Assembly (NCBI GenBank): GCA_009783295.1
Contig: WRHK01000002.1
Span: forward strand, 62,001 to 126,000
Direction: 5' to 3'
Origin: Promicromonosporaceae bacterium
Lineage (GTDB): Bacteria; Actinomycetota; Actinomycetes; Actinomycetales; Cellulomonadaceae
DNA: 64,000 nucleotides
In this document: positions 50,963 through 59,833 of the stretch, one piece after another
How the letters are laid out: every line of letters starts with the position of its first letter
Position numbering within the stretch: the stretch's first letter is position 1
Made by a program: the position numbers and the translations under genes
The notes under the pieces: model-generated
What the model was told of the DNA's origin: nothing
The model's database searches: none
The model's input: only the letters and a program-made list of their open reading frames with translations

Positions 50963-51379
50963 TCAGTTCAGCGGGACGATCGGGAGGCCGATGCCCAGGC
51001 CCTGGCGGCCGTGGCCGCCGCAGCCGCACGCGCAGCCTCCGTGGGGTTCGGCGGCGGCATCGGCGTCCGCCGGTGCCTCCGCCTCGGCGCGCACGCCCGT
51101 CGCGCGGTAGGCGTCCGCGCGCTCGTTCATCTGCTGGGTCAGGGCGTCCTCGAGCACCTCGACGCCGGTGACGTCGTAGCCGGCCTCGTCGACCGCCTCG
51201 CGCAGCGCGGCCTCCGCGAGCGGGGCGGCCGAGTGCACGGACACCGACGACGTGCCGCCGTTGCGCAGCGCGACGGTGACGCGCTTGACGCCCTCGACGG
51301 CGCCGAGCTCGCGGGTCACGGCCGAGACGCAGTGCTCACAGGTCATGCCGGTGACGGAGAGGGTGGTGAGTGTGGTCAT
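50963..51379 (-). CDS. copZ: Heavy-metal-associated (CopZ-like) protein with Cys/His tail
   Basis: 138 aa from ATG 51379. HMA domain (1-67) with GMTCEHC binds Cu(I). A longer helical middle (ALTQQMNERADAYRATG) leads to a C-terminal PHGGCACGCGGHG cluster with three Cys and two His, unusual for CopZ (about 70 aa normally). It should carry copper to CopA. It lies between csoR (29-bp gap) and copA. Confidence 0.88.
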   Translation of the reverse strand: MTTLTTLSVTGMTCEHCVSAVTRELGAVEGVKRVTVALRNGGTSSVSVHSAAPLAEAALREAVDEAGYDVTGVEVLEDALTQQMNERADAYRATGVRAEAEAPADADAAAEPHGGCACGCGGHGRQGLGIGLPIVPLN

Positions 51380-51408
51380 GGGGAGGGTCCTCTGCTCGGG
51401 AAAGGGGA

Positions 51409-51714
51409 TCAGCTGCGCACGAGGCGGCCGATGGCGTCGGCGGCCTCGCGCACCTTCTCGGCCCCGGCGTCGGGCGACTGCCGGGCGGCGTCGACGACGC
51501 AGTGGCCGAGGTGGTCCTCGACGAGCGCCAGGCTCACGGCCTGCAGCGCGCTCTTGACCGCCGACACCTGCGTGAGGATGTCGATGCAGTACACGTCCTC
51601 GTCGATCATGCGGGCGATCCCGCGCACCTGGCCCTCGATGCGGCGCATGCGCTTGAGGTACGCCTCCTTGTCGGAGGCGTAGCCGTGGGGGCCGTCGTGC
51701 GTGTGCTCGCTCAT
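51409..51714 (-). CDS. csoR: CsoR-family copper-sensing repressor
   Basis: 101 aa. Copper ligands are Cys43 (VYCID), His68 and Cys72 (EDHLGHC), the C-H-C set of CsoR. The start RMRRIEGQVRGIARMIDED is the conserved DNA-binding helix. First gene of the csoR-copZ-copA operon. Its promoter overlaps a TACCCC-TAG-GGGGTA operator. Confidence 0.95.
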   Translation of the reverse strand: MSEHTHDGPHGYASDKEAYLKRMRRIEGQVRGIARMIDEDVYCIDILTQVSAVKSALQAVSLALVEDHLGHCVVDAARQSPDAGAEKVREAADAIGRLVRS

Positions 51715-51723
51715 GCACCCAGG

Positions 51724-51750
51724 TTTATACCCCTAGGGGGTAGGGGTCAA
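51724..51750 (-). promoter_or_regulatory. CsoR operator overlapping the csoR promoter
   Basis: A TACCCC/GGGGTA inverted repeat with three central bases (51728-51742) matches the known CsoR operator style. On the minus strand TTGACC (51750-51745) is a -35 and TAAACC (17-bp spacer) or TATAAA (15-bp) a -10. The operator lies between and over them, so apo-CsoR would block transcription. Confidence 0.8.
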
Positions 51751-51779
51751 ATCGCTGACGCGTCGTGCCGGTCGGGATG

Positions 51780-52406
51780 TCAGCGCACGACGTCGTACGT
51801 CACGTGCGTCGCGGTCGACGACGCGACCGAGTCCCGCTGCACCAGCGCCACGGGTCCCACCGGCGCGCCGTCGACCCCGGCGAACAGCGGCGTGCCGCCA
51901 CCGAGCACCAGCGGCGAGATGTGCAGGTGCAGCCGGTCGACGAGCCCCGCGGCGAGCGCCGACCCGATGGTCGCGCCGCCGCCCATGAGGACCGCGTGGC
52001 GGGGCTCGTCCACCGCGGCGGAGGCGGCGTCGGCGAGGTCGCGGGCGCGCGCGACGGCGTCGCGCAGGCCGGTGGTGACGAACTCCCAGAAGGGCAGCCG
52101 CGTCGTGGCCGGTGGCGTCGAGGTGACCACGACGAACGCAGGCTTGCCGACCTCGCGGGCGCCGTAGCCGACCTCCTCGTTCCAGCCGCCCGGGCCGTCG
52201 ACGACGTCGAACAGGTGGCGGCCCAGCACGACCGCGCCGCTGCGGGCGGTGCCGGAGGCCAGCTGGGCGGCGTCGACCGGGTCGTCGCTGAACGCCCACG
52301 TGTGCAGCGCCTTGCCGCCGTCCCCGAGCCCGTTGGCAGGCCCGGCGTTCGGCCCGGTGACGAAGCCGTCGAGGGAGATGGTGATGTCCGCGATCACGAG
52401 TGCCAT
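51780..52406 (-). CDS. Dihydrofolate-reductase-family (RibD C-domain-like) protein
   Basis: 208 aa. The start ALVIADITISLDGFVTGPN and the GRHLFDVV and GGGATIGSALAAGLVDRLHL segments are typical of the RibD-C/YwjB-like reductase group, which binds NADPH. ATG 52406 is chosen for family alignment; ATG 52439 would overlap the previous stop (ATGA) and add 11 residues. Third gene of an MFS-HxlR operon. Substrate unknown. Confidence 0.85.
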   Translation of the reverse strand: MALVIADITISLDGFVTGPNAGPANGLGDGGKALHTWAFSDDPVDAAQLASGTARSGAVVLGRHLFDVVDGPGGWNEEVGYGAREVGKPAFVVVTSTPPATTRLPFWEFVTTGLRDAVARARDLADAASAAVDEPRHAVLMGGGATIGSALAAGLVDRLHLHISPLVLGGGTPLFAGVDGAPVGPVALVQRDSVASSTATHVTYDVVR

Positions 52407-52435
52407 GGGATCGGGACGACGCAAGGCTCCGACAC

Positions 52436-52954
52436 TCATCGGCGGAGCGAGTCCTGCGCCTCGTGCCGGTACGGCTCGTACCTGCCGAACGCCGGGGTGT
52501 CGGGCCGTGGCTCGAACACCACCTGGTCGGCGGGCACCTGGGTGCCGTCGTCGTCCACGAACCCGACGCCGACCACGCCGTCCGGCGTGCCGTCGTCGGC
52601 GTGGCGGCGGCGCACCACCGTGGGGCCGAGGTCGGACGGGACGTACCGGTCGCCCCACTGCTGGAGCGCGGCGAGCACCAGCTTGAGGTCGTGGCCGCGC
52701 TCGGTGAGCACGTACTCCTCGCGCGGGCGGTCGCCGGGCTCCTGGTACGTGCGGCGCTCGAGCACCTGCGCGTCGACCAGGTCGGCGAGGCGGGAGCTGA
52801 GCACGTCGGGCGTGATGCCCAGCAGGGTGCGGAAGTCCGCGAACCGGGTCACGCCGTTGACGGCCTCGCGCAGGATCAGCAGGTTCCAGCGCGGGCCAAC
52901 GATGTCGAGGGCGCGCGCGATGGTGCACGTCGAGTCGTACGCGGTGCGTCGCAT
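52436..52954 (-). CDS. HxlR-family winged-helix regulator
   Basis: 172 aa. N-terminal HxlR domain (about 8-105): CTIARALDIVGPRWNLLILR, FADFRTLLGITPDVLSSRL, EYVLTERGHDL. The single Cys (Cys10, in STCTIA) is where HxlR members sense electrophiles or thiols. The extra 65 C-terminal residues are unusual but common in actinobacterial members. Likely controls its own operon with the MFS exporter. Confidence 0.9.
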   Translation of the reverse strand: MRRTAYDSTCTIARALDIVGPRWNLLILREAVNGVTRFADFRTLLGITPDVLSSRLADLVDAQVLERRTYQEPGDRPREEYVLTERGHDLKLVLAALQQWGDRYVPSDLGPTVVRRRHADDGTPDGVVGVGFVDDDGTQVPADQVVFEPRPDTPAFGRYEPYRHEAQDSLRR

Positions 52955-52956
52955 GG

Positions 52957-54171
52957 TTACTCCGTGGCCAGGGCGGGGGCGTTCCTATGGTCGCGCACGG
53001 ACGCCGCGAACGTGGCGATCGCGACGACGCCGGCACCCACGGCCCCGACGAGGAGTGCCCGGCTCAGCCCGTCCGACGTCGCCACCAGGCCGAGCGCGAT
53101 CGCCGTCGCACCCTGCAGCACGTACGCGACGAGGTAGACGGCCGAGATGGTGCCCGCCCGGTGGTGTGCCGGGGCGTGCCGGCTGACCAGCCCGAGCCCA
53201 CCCGAGAACAGCAGCGCGTACGCGGAGCCGGCCACCACGGTGGTGACCAGGAACAGCGGCAGCGACTGCTCGGACGCCGACGCGAGCAGCAGCGCGAACG
53301 CGACGAGCACCGTGACGCTCCCGGCCGCGACCGTGCGCCGCGGGGCGACGCCGCGCGTGGCGACCGCGGTGACGCCGATGAGCACCGACATGAGCGCGAG
53401 CACCGCGCCCACCACCAGCACGTTGCGGGTGTGGATGAGCTCCTCGGCGACGTCGGCCCCGAGCGACAGGAACACGGCGCCGAACATGTACGCCGTGCTC
53501 ACGGCCAGCGCCGAGACGACGTAGACGCCGCCCAGCCCGGGGGCGATGTGGATGGCGCGCGGCCGCCAGCGGGCGACGTCCTCGGCTCGCGTGTGCCGCG
53601 GCAGGAACCACGCGCTCACCCCGACGCCCACGAGGACGACGGCGAGCACCCAGAAGTCGAGGTGCAGCGGGAACGCCGCGTACTGGATCAGGGCCCCGCC
53701 CACGAGCGTGGCGAGCGCCAGCCCGAGCGCGGTCGACGCCGTGACCACGGACCCGGCGGCGCGCTCGCGCCCGGGCCGGGACAGCTCGGCGACGGCGGCG
53801 GATGCGGGGGAGAGCGCCAGCCCGACACCGACGCCCATGAGCACACGCCCGGCGAAGACCCAGGCCACGCTGGGTGCGACGGCGAACAGGAGCGTCCCGG
53901 CGAGCATCGCCCCGACGCCGAGCAGGATGGTGGTACGCCGCCCGAGGTGGTCGGCGAGGTCGCCGAACACGAGCAGCACGACGACGAGCGCCGCGGGGTA
54001 GACGGCGAAGATCGCCGTGGTGACCGCCGGGGTGAGGTGCCAGGCGGCGCCGTACAGCGGGTAGGCGGTGCTGGGGGCCGCGCTCGTCCACAGGGCGACG
54101 GCGGCCACCGCGGCGGCGGTCCAGTAGGCGCCGGCCCGGGGAAGGGTGCGTGCAGCGGTCAGGGTGGTCAT
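52957..54171 (-). CDS. MFS transporter
   Basis: 404 aa, 12 transmembrane helices. MFS motif A is seen as GDLADHLGRRTTILLG after helix 2, plus GRVLMGVGVGLALSP in helix 4. Sugar or drug efflux type; the operon with a redox-type HxlR regulator suggests export of a toxic compound. Stop is 2 bp before the HxlR gene. Confidence 0.92.
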   Translation of the reverse strand: MTTLTAARTLPRAGAYWTAAAVAAVALWTSAAPSTAYPLYGAAWHLTPAVTTAIFAVYPAALVVVLLVFGDLADHLGRRTTILLGVGAMLAGTLLFAVAPSVAWVFAGRVLMGVGVGLALSPASAAVAELSRPGRERAAGSVVTASTALGLALATLVGGALIQYAAFPLHLDFWVLAVVLVGVGVSAWFLPRHTRAEDVARWRPRAIHIAPGLGGVYVVSALAVSTAYMFGAVFLSLGADVAEELIHTRNVLVVGAVLALMSVLIGVTAVATRGVAPRRTVAAGSVTVLVAFALLLASASEQSLPLFLVTTVVAGSAYALLFSGGLGLVSRHAPAHHRAGTISAVYLVAYVLQGATAIALGLVATSDGLSRALLVGAVGAGVVAIATFAASVRDHRNAPALATE

Positions 54172-54233
54172 GGCGGCGACAACCCTGACCGCTGGATAGG
54201 AATTCCCGACTCAGGATCGAGTCGGCCTCACGA

Positions 54234-55550
54234 TCAGCCCCGGGCGGCCGCCGCAGCCTTCGCCGCCGCCGGCAGCGCGTCGATCACGCGGCCCAGCGCG
54301 GCGTCGTCGTGCGCGGCGCTGACGAACCAGGCCTCGAACACCGACGGCGGCAGCGTGATCCCCGCGTCGAGCATGCTGTGGAAGAACGCCGTGTACCGGT
54401 ACCCCTGCTGGGCCTGCGCCTCGACGTAGTCGCGCACGGGGGCCGGGCTGAAGAACACGCTGAACAGCGACCCGGCGTGCTGCACCTGGTGCTCCACACC
54501 CTCCGCGGAGAGGGCGTCGCCGACGGCGGCCGAGAGGGTCGCGGCGGCGGCGTCCACGTGGGCGTACACCCCGGCGTCGGCGAGGCGCAGCGTGGCCAGG
54601 CCCGACGCGACCGCGACCGGGTTCCCGGACAGCGTGCCGGCCTGGTAGACGGGGCCCTCGGGCGCGAGCCGCGACATGATCGCGGCCGGGCCGCCCAGCG
54701 CGGCGACGGGCATGCCGCCGCCGATGACCTTGCCGAACGTGAACAGGTCGGGCGTGTACTCCTGGCCGGTCGCCTGGTCCAGCCCCCAGAACCCCGACGG
54801 CCCCACGCGGAAGCCGGTGAGCACCTCGTCGAGGATCAGCAGGGCACCGTGCTCGGCGGTGATGCGGCGCAGGCCGGCGTTGAAGCCGGGCAGCGGCGGC
54901 ACCACGCCCATGTTGGCGGGCGCAGCCTCGACGATCACGGCGGCGATGCGCTCGCCGTGCGCCGCAAAGGCGGCCTCGACGGCCTCGAGCGAGTTGTACG
55001 GGAGCACCAGCGTCTCGGCGGCGGTCGCCGGGGTCACGCCTGCCGTGCCGGGCATGCCGAGCGTCGCGACGCCGGAGCCGGCCTCGGCCAGCAGCGCGTC
55101 GACGTGGCCGTGGTAGTTGCCCGCGAACTTCACGATCAGCGGGCGGCCGGTGACGCCGCGCGCCAGGCGGATCGCCGTCATCGTGGCCTCGGTGCCGGTG
55201 GAGACCAGGCGCACGCGCTCGGCGGCCGGGACGCGCCGACGCACCTCCTCGGCGAGCTCGACCTCGGCCAGCGTGGGCGCACCGAACGACAGGCCGCGCG
55301 ACGCCGCCTGCTGCACCGCCTCGACGACGGCCGGGTGCGCGTGGCCCAGCAGCGCGGGGCCCCACGAGCACACGAGGTCGACGTACTCGCGGCCCGCGAC
55401 GTCGTACACGAACGGGCCCTCGGCCCTCGAGACGAACGTCGGGTCGCCGCCCACGGAGCGGTACGCGCGCACCGGCGAGCTCACTCCGCCGGGGATCGCC
55501 GTCTGGGCGCGCAGGAACGCGCCGTGGTTGTCGGTGATGGGGAGGGTCAT
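54234..55550 (-). CDS. hemL: Glutamate-1-semialdehyde 2,1-aminomutase
   Basis: 438 aa PLP enzyme that turns glutamate-1-semialdehyde into 5-aminolevulinate, the second step of the C5 heme route begun by HemA. PLP Lys274 is in [11 protein letters not shown]; Asp241 in [11 protein letters not shown] contacts the ring. Also [10 protein letters not shown] near the N-terminus. ATG 55550 overlaps the hemB stop (ATGA). Last gene of the heme operon. Confidence 0.97.
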   Translation of the reverse strand: MTLPITDNHGAFLRAQTAIPGGVSSPVRAYRSVGGDPTFVSRAEGPFVYDVAGREYVDLVCSWGPALLGHAHPAVVEAVQQAASRGLSFGAPTLAEVELAEEVRRRVPAAERVRLVSTGTEATMTAIRLARGVTGRPLIVKFAGNYHGHVDALLAEAGSGVATLGMPGTAGVTPATAAETLVLPYNSLEAVEAAFAAHGERIAAVIVEAAPANMGVVPPLPGFNAGLRRITAEHGALLILDEVLTGFRVGPSGFWGLDQATGQEYTPDLFTFGKVIGGGMPVAALGGPAAIMSRLAPEGPVYQAGTLSGNPVAVASGLATLRLADAGVYAHVDAAAATLSAAVGDALSAEGVEHQVQHAGSLFSVFFSPAPVRDYVEAQAQQGYRYTAFFHSMLDAGITLPPSVFEAWFVSAAHDDAALGRVIDALPAAAKAAAAARG

Positions 55551-56554
55551 GCCTGTCCGATCCACTCGGCGAGCTCGAGGGCCCAGTAGGTGAGGATGAT
55601 GTTCGCGCCGGCGCGCTTGATGCTGGTCACGGACTCGAGGATCGAGGCGCGGCGGTCGATCCAGCCGTTCGCGGCGGCGGCCTCGATCATCGCGTACTCG
55701 CCGCTGACCTGGTACGCGGCCACGGGCACGTCGGACCGGTCGGCCACGCCGCGCAGCACGTCGAGGTACGACATCGCGGGCTTCACCATGACGATGTCGG
55801 CGCCCTCGGCAAGGTCGAGGTCGGCCTCGCGCAGGCCCTCGCGGAGGTTCGCCGCGTCCATCTGGTAGGTGCGGCGGTCGCCCTGGAGCGCGCTGTCCAC
55901 AGCCTCGCGGAACGGGCCGTAGAACGGGCTGGCGTACTTGGCGCTGTAGGCCAGGATGCTCACGTTCGTGAAGCCGGCGTCGTCCAGCGCGTCGCGGATC
56001 ACTGCCACCTGGCCGTCCATCATGCCGCTGGGCGCCACCACCTCGGCTCCGGCGCGGGCCTGGGCCACGGCCATGGCGGCGTAGCGGTCCAGGGTGGCGT
56101 CGTTGTCGACCTCGCCGTCGGCGGTGAGGACGCCGCAGTGGCCGTGGTCGGTGAACTCGTCGAGGCACGTGTCGGCCATGACGACGGGGCCGGGGCGCCC
56201 GGTCTCCGCCTCGACAGCGGCCACGGCCTGGCGCGCGATGGCGATGCCGCGCTGCAGGATGCCGTCCGGGTCCTCGGCCTGCGAGCCGACGGCGTCGCGC
56301 TCCTCCGGGATGCCGAACAGCATGACGCCGCCCAGCCCGGCCCGCGCCGCCGCGGCGACGGCGTCACGCAGCGACGCCTCGGTGTGCTGCACCTGCCCGG
56401 GCATGGAGCTGATCGGCACGGGGGCGTCGATCCCCTCCTTGACGAACAGCGGCAGCACGAGCTCGGCGGGGTGCAGCCGGTTCTCGGCGACGAGCCGCCG
56501 CACCCGGGTGGTGGCGCGCAGCCGGCGGGGCCGGTAGACGATCCCAGAACTCAC
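55547..56554 (-). CDS. hemB: Porphobilinogen synthase (ALA dehydratase)
   Basis: 335 aa. Condenses two 5-aminolevulinate molecules. Schiff-base lysines are Lys206 (YSAKYAS) and Lys258 (VMVKPAMSY). The metal loop reads [16 protein letters not shown]: Cys130 and Cys140 remain, but the middle position is Asp132 rather than Cys, so the active-site metal type is uncertain. GTG 56554 overlaps the hemD stop and has GAGGAG upstream. Confidence 0.97.
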   Translation of the reverse strand: MSSGIVYRPRRLRATTRVRRLVAENRLHPAELVLPLFVKEGIDAPVPISSMPGQVQHTEASLRDAVAAAARAGLGGVMLFGIPEERDAVGSQAEDPDGILQRGIAIARQAVAAVEAETGRPGPVVMADTCLDEFTDHGHCGVLTADGEVDNDATLDRYAAMAVAQARAGAEVVAPSGMMDGQVAVIRDALDDAGFTNVSILAYSAKYASPFYGPFREAVDSALQGDRRTYQMDAANLREGLREADLDLAEGADIVMVKPAMSYLDVLRGVADRSDVPVAAYQVSGEYAMIEAAAANGWIDRRASILESVTSIKRAGANIILTYWALELAEWIGQA

Positions 56555-57402
56555 GTGATGCTCCTCGGGGTGGTGTCCAGGGTGATGGTCAGGGCTTCGG
56601 TCAGGGAGACGTCGGTCGGGGCCGCAGCGGTGGCGACGACGGTCAGCCCGGCCTGGCGGGCCGCCGTGGCGGACGGCTCGCCGATCGCGACGACGGGCGG
56701 GGCGTCGGCCCCCAGCTGGCGGGCCAGCTCGCGCGCGGCCGAGCCGGCGGCCACGACGGCGGCGTCGATCCCGCCCGCCCGGGCGAGGGCGGCGACGTCG
56801 TCGGGCAGGTCGACGAGGACGGTGCGGTAGGCGACCACGCCGGTCACGGACCAGCCGAGGGCGGCGAGCCCGTCGCTCAGCGTGGTCCGCGCGAGGTCCC
56901 CGAGCGGCAGCAGCACCGACGTGTCAGAACCAGACCCGACCGGGGTGTGCCCTGGTTCTGACACGCAAGGGAGGGGGGCCGGGCTGTCAGAACCAGGCTC
57001 GCCTCCCACGGAGCCTCGTTCTGACAAGTCGGAGAACAGGTCGCCAGCCGTGCCCGCCGACTCGACCTCCACGCGCACCCCCGCCTCCCGCAGCGCCGCA
57101 GCCGTCGCCGGGCCGACGGCGGCCCACCGGACCGGAGCCGCGTCCAGCGCCACGCCCGTCCGGGCCGCCGCCTCGACGAGCGCCTCGACGCCGTTGACGC
57201 TGGTCACGGCCACCCACGCGAAGCCGGCCAAGCCACGCACGGCGTCGTCGAGCGCCGCCGCGTCCAGGGCGGGAGCCGTCGCCGTCACGGGCGCCACGAG
57301 CACGCGCGCCCCCAGCCCGCGCAGCAGCTCCGCGAGTGCGCGCGCCCGCGACGGGACGCGCAGCACCAGCACGGTGCGGCCGGCGAGGGGTGCGGCGGTC
57401 AC
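56551..57402 (-). CDS. hemD: Uroporphyrinogen-III synthase with a repeat-derived insert
   Basis: 283 aa from GTG 57402, overlapping the hemC stop (GTGA). It closes hydroxymethylbilane into uroporphyrinogen III with ring D inverted. The first lobe ([19 protein letters not shown]) and later lobe ([35 protein letters not shown]) are clear. Residues about 126-160 ([30 protein letters not shown]) have low complexity, match no HemD secondary structure and are encoded by a repeat block. The frame is kept, so the protein is likely active with an exposed loop. Confidence 0.92.
   Translation of the reverse strand: MTAAPLAGRTVLVLRVPSRARALAELLRGLGARVLVAPVTATAPALDAAALDDAVRGLAGFAWVAVTSVNGVEALVEAAARTGVALDAAPVRWAAVGPATAAALREAGVRVEVESAGTAGDLFSDLSERGSVGGEPGSDSPAPLPCVSEPGHTPVGSGSDTSVLLPLGDLARTTLSDGLAALGWSVTGVVAYRTVLVDLPDDVAALARAGGIDAAVVAAGSAARELARQLGADAPPVVAIGEPSATAARQAGLTVVATAAAPTDVSLTEALTITLDTTPRSIT
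56922..57026. repeat. Two inverted pairs of TGTCAGAACCAG in hemD
   Basis: TGTCAGAACCAG at 56922-56933 and 56985-56996, and the inverse CTGGTTCTGACA at 56952-56963 (exact) and 57015-57026 (one mismatch). Two small hairpins side by side in 105 bp, read through in frame. Confidence 0.88.
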
Positions 57403-58430
57403 GATCCGGGAGCGCCCGCCTCGGTCGGGTCGACGGGCTCGCCCGGCGCCGGCAGCACGGCCGCCGACCCGAGCGGGGCCAGGCGCTCGGCACCGTCCGC
57501 GAGCAACGCCTCCGCGACGCGCACTCCCAGGGCGCGGGCCGCGTCGTCGTCGGCGGCGTCGTCGTGCGTGAGCGCGATCGCCGAGCGGTGCTTGAGCTTC
57601 TCGGTGCCGTCGGTGCGGGCCACGACGGCGTCGAGCAGCAGGCGGCCCTCCTCGACGCGGGCGAGCGCGCCGACGGGGGCGGCGCAGCCGGCCTCGAGCC
57701 GCGCGAGCACGGACCGCTCGGCGATGACGGCCAGGCGCGTGGGCCGGTGGTCGAGCCCGGCGAAGGCCTCGGCGAGGGGCCCGGAGGCCAGGTCGGCGGT
57801 GCGCGCCTCGACGGCGAGCGCCCCCTGCCCCGGCGCGGGGGCCACGACGGCGGGGTCGAGCGCGTCGGTCACGGCGTCGGTGCGCCCCAGCCGGGCGAGC
57901 CCGGACCAGGCGAGCACCACGGCGTCGAGGTCGGCGTCGGGGCCGAGCGCGCGGTTGAGCCGCGTGTCGACGTTGCCGCGGATGTCGACGACGTCGAGGT
58001 CGGGCCGGGTGGCGCGGATCTGGGCGGCGCGGCGCGGCGAGCCGGTGCCGACGCGGGCGCCGCGCGGCAGGGTCTCGAGCGTGAGTCCGTCGCGGGCGCA
58101 CAGGGCGTCGCGCGGGTCCTCGCGCTCGGGCGTGACGATGGTCAGCCCCTCGACGGCGGCGGTCGGCAGGTCCTTGAGGCTGTGGACGGCGACGTCGCAG
58201 CGGCCCTCGAGCAGGGCGTCGCGCAGCGCGGCGACGAACACGCCCGTGCCGCCCAGCGAGGCGAGCGACCCGGTGCGCACGTCGCCCTCGGTGCGGACGT
58301 GCACGAGCTCGACGGGGCGGCCGGTCAGCTCCTCGATCCGGCGGGCGACCATGCCCGACTGCGTGGTGGCGAGGGCGCTGGCGCGCGTGCCCAGGCGGAT
58401 GGGAGTGTTCACGGGGCCAGTCTCACCCAT
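57399..58430 (-). CDS. hemC: Hydroxymethylbilane synthase (porphobilinogen deaminase)
   Basis: 343 aa. Joins four porphobilinogens into a linear tetrapyrrole. The dipyrromethane cofactor binds Cys249 (ARLEAGCAAP). LGTRASALATTQ, HSLKDLPT with the catalytic Asp and GSPRRAAQ are present. ATG 58430 shares one base with the hemG stop (TGATG). Confidence 0.97.
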   Translation of the reverse strand: MGETGPVNTPIRLGTRASALATTQSGMVARRIEELTGRPVELVHVRTEGDVRTGSLASLGGTGVFVAALRDALLEGRCDVAVHSLKDLPTAAVEGLTIVTPEREDPRDALCARDGLTLETLPRGARVGTGSPRRAAQIRATRPDLDVVDIRGNVDTRLNRALGPDADLDAVVLAWSGLARLGRTDAVTDALDPAVVAPAPGQGALAVEARTADLASGPLAEAFAGLDHRPTRLAVIAERSVLARLEAGCAAPVGALARVEEGRLLLDAVVARTDGTEKLKHRSAIALTHDDAADDDAARALGVRVAEALLADGAERLAPLGSAAVLPAPGEPVDPTEAGAPGS

Positions 58431-59833
58431 CACAGCTCCCCGGCCGTCGTCTGGGCGTGCGTGACGATCGACGCCAGCCCCGTGCCGGCCACCCAGCCGC
58501 CCACGACGGCGAGGCCCTTGGTCTGCGCGACGGCGCTGGTGAACTCGCCGAGCGCGGCCCGGTAGGCGGGCGTGGGGGGCGGCAGGGAGCCGTCCCAGCG
58601 CTGCACCAGGTGGTCGCGCACGCGCCCGTCGAGCCGCACCCCGAGCAGGGCCGAGGCGTCGTGCGTGGCGCGGTCGACGTCGGGCTCGACGACGGTTTCG
58701 CCCAGGCGCCCGTAGCTGAGCCGCACCACGTGCGCGCCGTCGCCCGCGGCGGCCTGGACGCGCGCGGCGAGCCAGGGCCACTTGGCGGTGGCGTGCGTGA
58801 AGGCCTTCGCGGCGACGCCGGTCATGCCCGCGCCCGAGGCGTCGGGGGCGATGAGCATGCCCGTGCCGCGGGGGGCGGCGTCGAGCTCGGGGGCGTCGAG
58901 CAGCAGCGCCACCAGGGCGATCGGCGCGCCCGGGGCGGGGGTCGGCGCTTCGGCTCCCACCGTCGGGGCGAGCAGCGGCGCGACGGCGGGCGTCGCCACC
59001 ACCAGGCGAGGGGCCGTGAAGGTCTCGCCGATAGCGGTCGTGACCTGCCAGGCGCTGTCGGGACGCGAGATCCCCACCACCTTCTGGCCCGTGCGCACGC
59101 CGGCGCCCCAGCGCTCGGCGTCGGCGTTGAGCTCGCCGACCAGCGCCTCGACGATGGCATGGATGCCGCCGTCGACGCCGCGCACCATCGACCCCGCGGG
59201 GGCCGCCTTGCGCAGCGACCCGACGGCCCGCGACAGCGACCCCTCGCGACGGAAAGCGTCCAGCAGGCCGGGGGCGACCGCGTCGACGTCGAGCGTGTCG
59301 AGCGTGGCCGAGTGCACGCCGGCGGCGACGAGCGTGACCAGCCGGTCCGCGACCCGGCGGCCCAGGCGGGACCGCACCAGCGCGCCGAGCGAGGACGTGT
59401 CGGCGTAGCGCGCGGGGAGCACCCGGTCGAGCGACGCGCGCAGCACGCCCGGCCAGCCGATGGCCCGGCGCACGTCGGCGTGCCACGGCACGGACGGGAT
59501 CCCCAGGATCCCGGCTGCCGGCAGCGGGAACGTGCGCCCCGCCGAGTAGCCCCACGCCTGCGCGGCGGCGGGCTCGACCACGTCCAGGCCGAGGGCCTCG
59601 GCGAGCTCCGTCACGGCCGTGCCGCGGGCGGCGTACGACTCCACGCCCACGTCGACCGGCACCTGCGGCAGCGTGGCGAAGTGCCCGCCGCGCACCGGCC
59701 CGCCGGGCAGTGCGTCCGCCTCCAGCACCACGACGCGCAACCCGCGGCCGATGAGGGTCCGGGCCGCGGTCAGCCCGCCGATCCCGCCCCCGACGACGAC
59801 GGCGTCGGTCTCGACCACCGGGGTGCCCGTCAC
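58430..59833 (-). CDS. hemG: HemY-type FAD porphyrinogen oxidase
   Basis: 467 aa. FAD-binding dinucleotide motif VVVGGGIGGLTAARTL, second FAD segment GVDGGIHAIVEALV and the C-terminal VVGGWVAGTGLASI. In Actinobacteria this HemY-like oxygen-dependent enzyme usually oxidises coproporphyrinogen III (CgoX) in the coproporphyrin-dependent route rather than protoporphyrinogen. The partner genes hemQ and hemH are not in this window. GTG 59833 overlaps the hemE stop. Confidence 0.92.
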   Translation of the reverse strand: MTGTPVVETDAVVVGGGIGGLTAARTLIGRGLRVVVLEADALPGGPVRGGHFATLPQVPVDVGVESYAARGTAVTELAEALGLDVVEPAAAQAWGYSAGRTFPLPAAGILGIPSVPWHADVRRAIGWPGVLRASLDRVLPARYADTSSLGALVRSRLGRRVADRLVTLVAAGVHSATLDTLDVDAVAPGLLDAFRREGSLSRAVGSLRKAAPAGSMVRGVDGGIHAIVEALVGELNADAERWGAGVRTGQKVVGISRPDSAWQVTTAIGETFTAPRLVVATPAVAPLLAPTVGAEAPTPAPGAPIALVALLLDAPELDAAPRGTGMLIAPDASGAGMTGVAAKAFTHATAKWPWLAARVQAAAGDGAHVVRLSYGRLGETVVEPDVDRATHDASALLGVRLDGRVRDHLVQRWDGSLPPPTPAYRAALGEFTSAVAQTKGLAVVGGWVAGTGLASIVTHAQTTAGEL

